Shown here: positions 6,233 to 6,896 of the stretch, in pieces | How the letters are laid out: each line of letters begins with the position of its first letter | How positions within the stretch are numbered: position 1 is the stretch's first letter | DNA from: Gammaproteobacteria bacterium | Lineage (GTDB): Bacteria > Pseudomonadota > Gammaproteobacteria > Immundisolibacterales > Immundisolibacteraceae | Length of the DNA stretch: 6,896 nucleotides | NCBI GenBank assembly: GCA_003645395.1 | Contig: QNFC01000093.1 | Location: 1-6,896 of the forward strand | Direction: 5' to 3' | Notes under the pieces: generated by a model | What the model saw: the letters and a program-made list of their open reading frames with translations, nothing else | What the model was told of the DNA's origin: nothing | Database searches by the model: none | Program-made: the position numbers and the translations under genes

Positions 6233-6805
6233 TTAAAAAAATTCACAGTCGGACTCCGCATTTGAGCGGCCTCCCGCCGCTGTTTGGGCGAACAGTTCAT
6301 AGTCTTCATCATTTTTTGAGCAGACGGTTTCCCCCCCTGTTTCTCCGGTTAATTTGAGGGTTATCGTCGCCAGTTGCTGTATCCATTGCTGCTTTGACAG
6401 GTGTTCAGAGGGCGTGGTTAGTAATTCACCGAGTTCCTTCACCACCCCGCGTACTTTTTCCATCTGTTGCGATAGCAGGTCATAAAACTGCAAGGCCGTC
6501 ACCGCCTGGTGAGCGTGCTGATTCATGGTGTTACAGTGCTGTTGCACTAGCGCTTTAAGTTCATCGAGATCAGTGCACTCTTTACTTTTCTGTTCCAATG
6601 TCCGAATGGTGGATGAACATGCGGTTATCGCTCCGCCCAGGTCGCTCACTGATTCGTCGCCCTGGGAAAAGGAAAAAGTAATTTTGGCGCCGGCAAGGTG
6701 GTGTAATGTCGAGATGTCCACCAGGTTATCAAGGCGCTTTTCCGCATCGGTGAATGGCTGGTTTGTTTCGGTTGCTAGATCAACAGACGTGGGTTGATTG
6801 GTCAT
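6233..6805 (-). CDS. CheZ-like chemotaxis protein (candidate CheY-P phosphatase)
   Basis: I do not recognise a named family with certainty. The 190-residue product is soluble, with no signal peptide or membrane segment. Residues about 53-130 look like long amphipathic helices, and ALQFYDLLSQ (104-113) resembles E. coli CheZ AQDFQDLTGQ, placing D109 and Q113 over CheZ D143 and Q147, the D-x3-Q pair used in CheY-P dephosphorylation. A second helix-like stretch (135-153) and a glycine-rich linker lead to an acidic tail with DYELF (168-172) and C-terminal DCEFF (186-190), reminiscent of the CheZ tail that docks CheY. It is about 25 residues shorter than E. coli CheZ. The ATG at 6805 has AAGGA eight bases upstream. 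Its position before cheR supports a chemotaxis role. Similar QF-x-D-x3-Q helices also occur in other chemotaxis proteins, so the phosphatase function is inferred. Confidence 0.6.
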   Translation of the reverse strand: MTNQPTSVDLATETNQPFTDAEKRLDNLVDISTLHHLAGAKITFSFSQGDESVSDLGGAITACSSTIRTLEQKSKECTDLDELKALVQQHCNTMNQHAHQAVTALQFYDLLSQQMEKVRGVVKELGELLTTPSEHLSKQQWIQQLATITLKLTGETGGETVCSKNDEDYELFAQTAAGGRSNAESDCEFF

Positions 6806-6850
6806 GATCTGAATCCTTGGGCAGCGGTGATGGCAGGCAGGCCTGATTGA

Positions 6851-6896
6851 TTACGCTGCTTCCGGCAACATCAGCGTGTCGACGAGTCCGGTGATC
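6851..6896 (-). CDS. C-terminal end of an unidentified upstream gene (cut by window edge)
   Basis: Reading leftwards from the right edge, one minus-strand frame gives ITGLVDTLMLPEAA followed by TAA at 6851-6853. The stop is 45 bases from the start of the CheZ-like gene, a spacing like the others in this operon, so it is probably the preceding operon member. Fourteen residues are too few to identify it. It does not end in the W-x-x-F type pentapeptide that some chemoreceptors use to tether CheR. Confidence 0.4.
   Translation of the reverse strand, partial: ITGLVDTLMLPEAA

Noticed and set aside
6233..6241. Run of seven T at the stop codon of the CheZ-like gene as a programmed frameshift into cheR
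   Set aside because: A shift there leads to a frame that does not join the cheR reading frame and ends within it, with no stimulatory structure evident.
1..6896. Mobile elements, CRISPR arrays, toxin-antitoxin or defence systems
   Set aside because: No transposase, integrase, inverted terminal repeats, regularly spaced repeats or paired small toxin-like genes were found; all large frames are explained by the listed housekeeping and chemotaxis genes.

Overview
The window looks like chromosomal DNA from a gammaproteobacterium, probably a free-living, motile, aquatic one. This is inferred from protein similarity: the GltX resembles the E. coli enzyme closely, including its zinc-site spacing; the DAHP synthase is of the E. 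coli AroF type; and a cheR-cheD-cheB block in this order is familiar from Pseudomonas and marine relatives. No genus can be named from the sequence alone.

Left half (about 1-3400): housekeeping genes. On the minus strand a tRNA-Val(CAC) gene with a strong sigma70 promoter is followed after 66 bases by an AroF-type DAHP synthase, the first enzyme of the shikimate pathway. Divergent from it, on the plus strand, is gltX (glutamyl-tRNA synthetase), followed by tRNA-Ala(GGC) and tRNA-Glu(TTC). These two tRNAs have their own promoter, and the pair ends at a strong intrinsic terminator at 3372-3401. The first 315 bases hold no gene that can be supported.

Right half (about 3530-6896): a minus-strand chemotaxis operon converging on the same terminator. 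In order of transcription it holds the last codons of an unidentified gene cut by the window edge, a 190-residue protein with a CheZ-like D-x3-Q signature, cheR (receptor methyltransferase), cheD (receptor deamidase) and cheB (methylesterase response regulator). CheR, CheB and CheD together set receptor modification level, that is, adaptation. The 190-residue protein is best read as a candidate CheY-P phosphatase or other CheY-binding component, which would supply signal termination. No cheA, cheW, cheY or receptor gene lies inside the window; they probably lie upstream, beyond the right edge.

The most interesting item is this CheZ-like protein. It has a D109/Q113 pair in a predicted helix and two acidic-aromatic tail motifs (DYELF and the C-terminal DCEFF) that resemble the C-terminal end of the neighbouring CheD (EIDLF). 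No mobile element, CRISPR array or other accessory system was seen.
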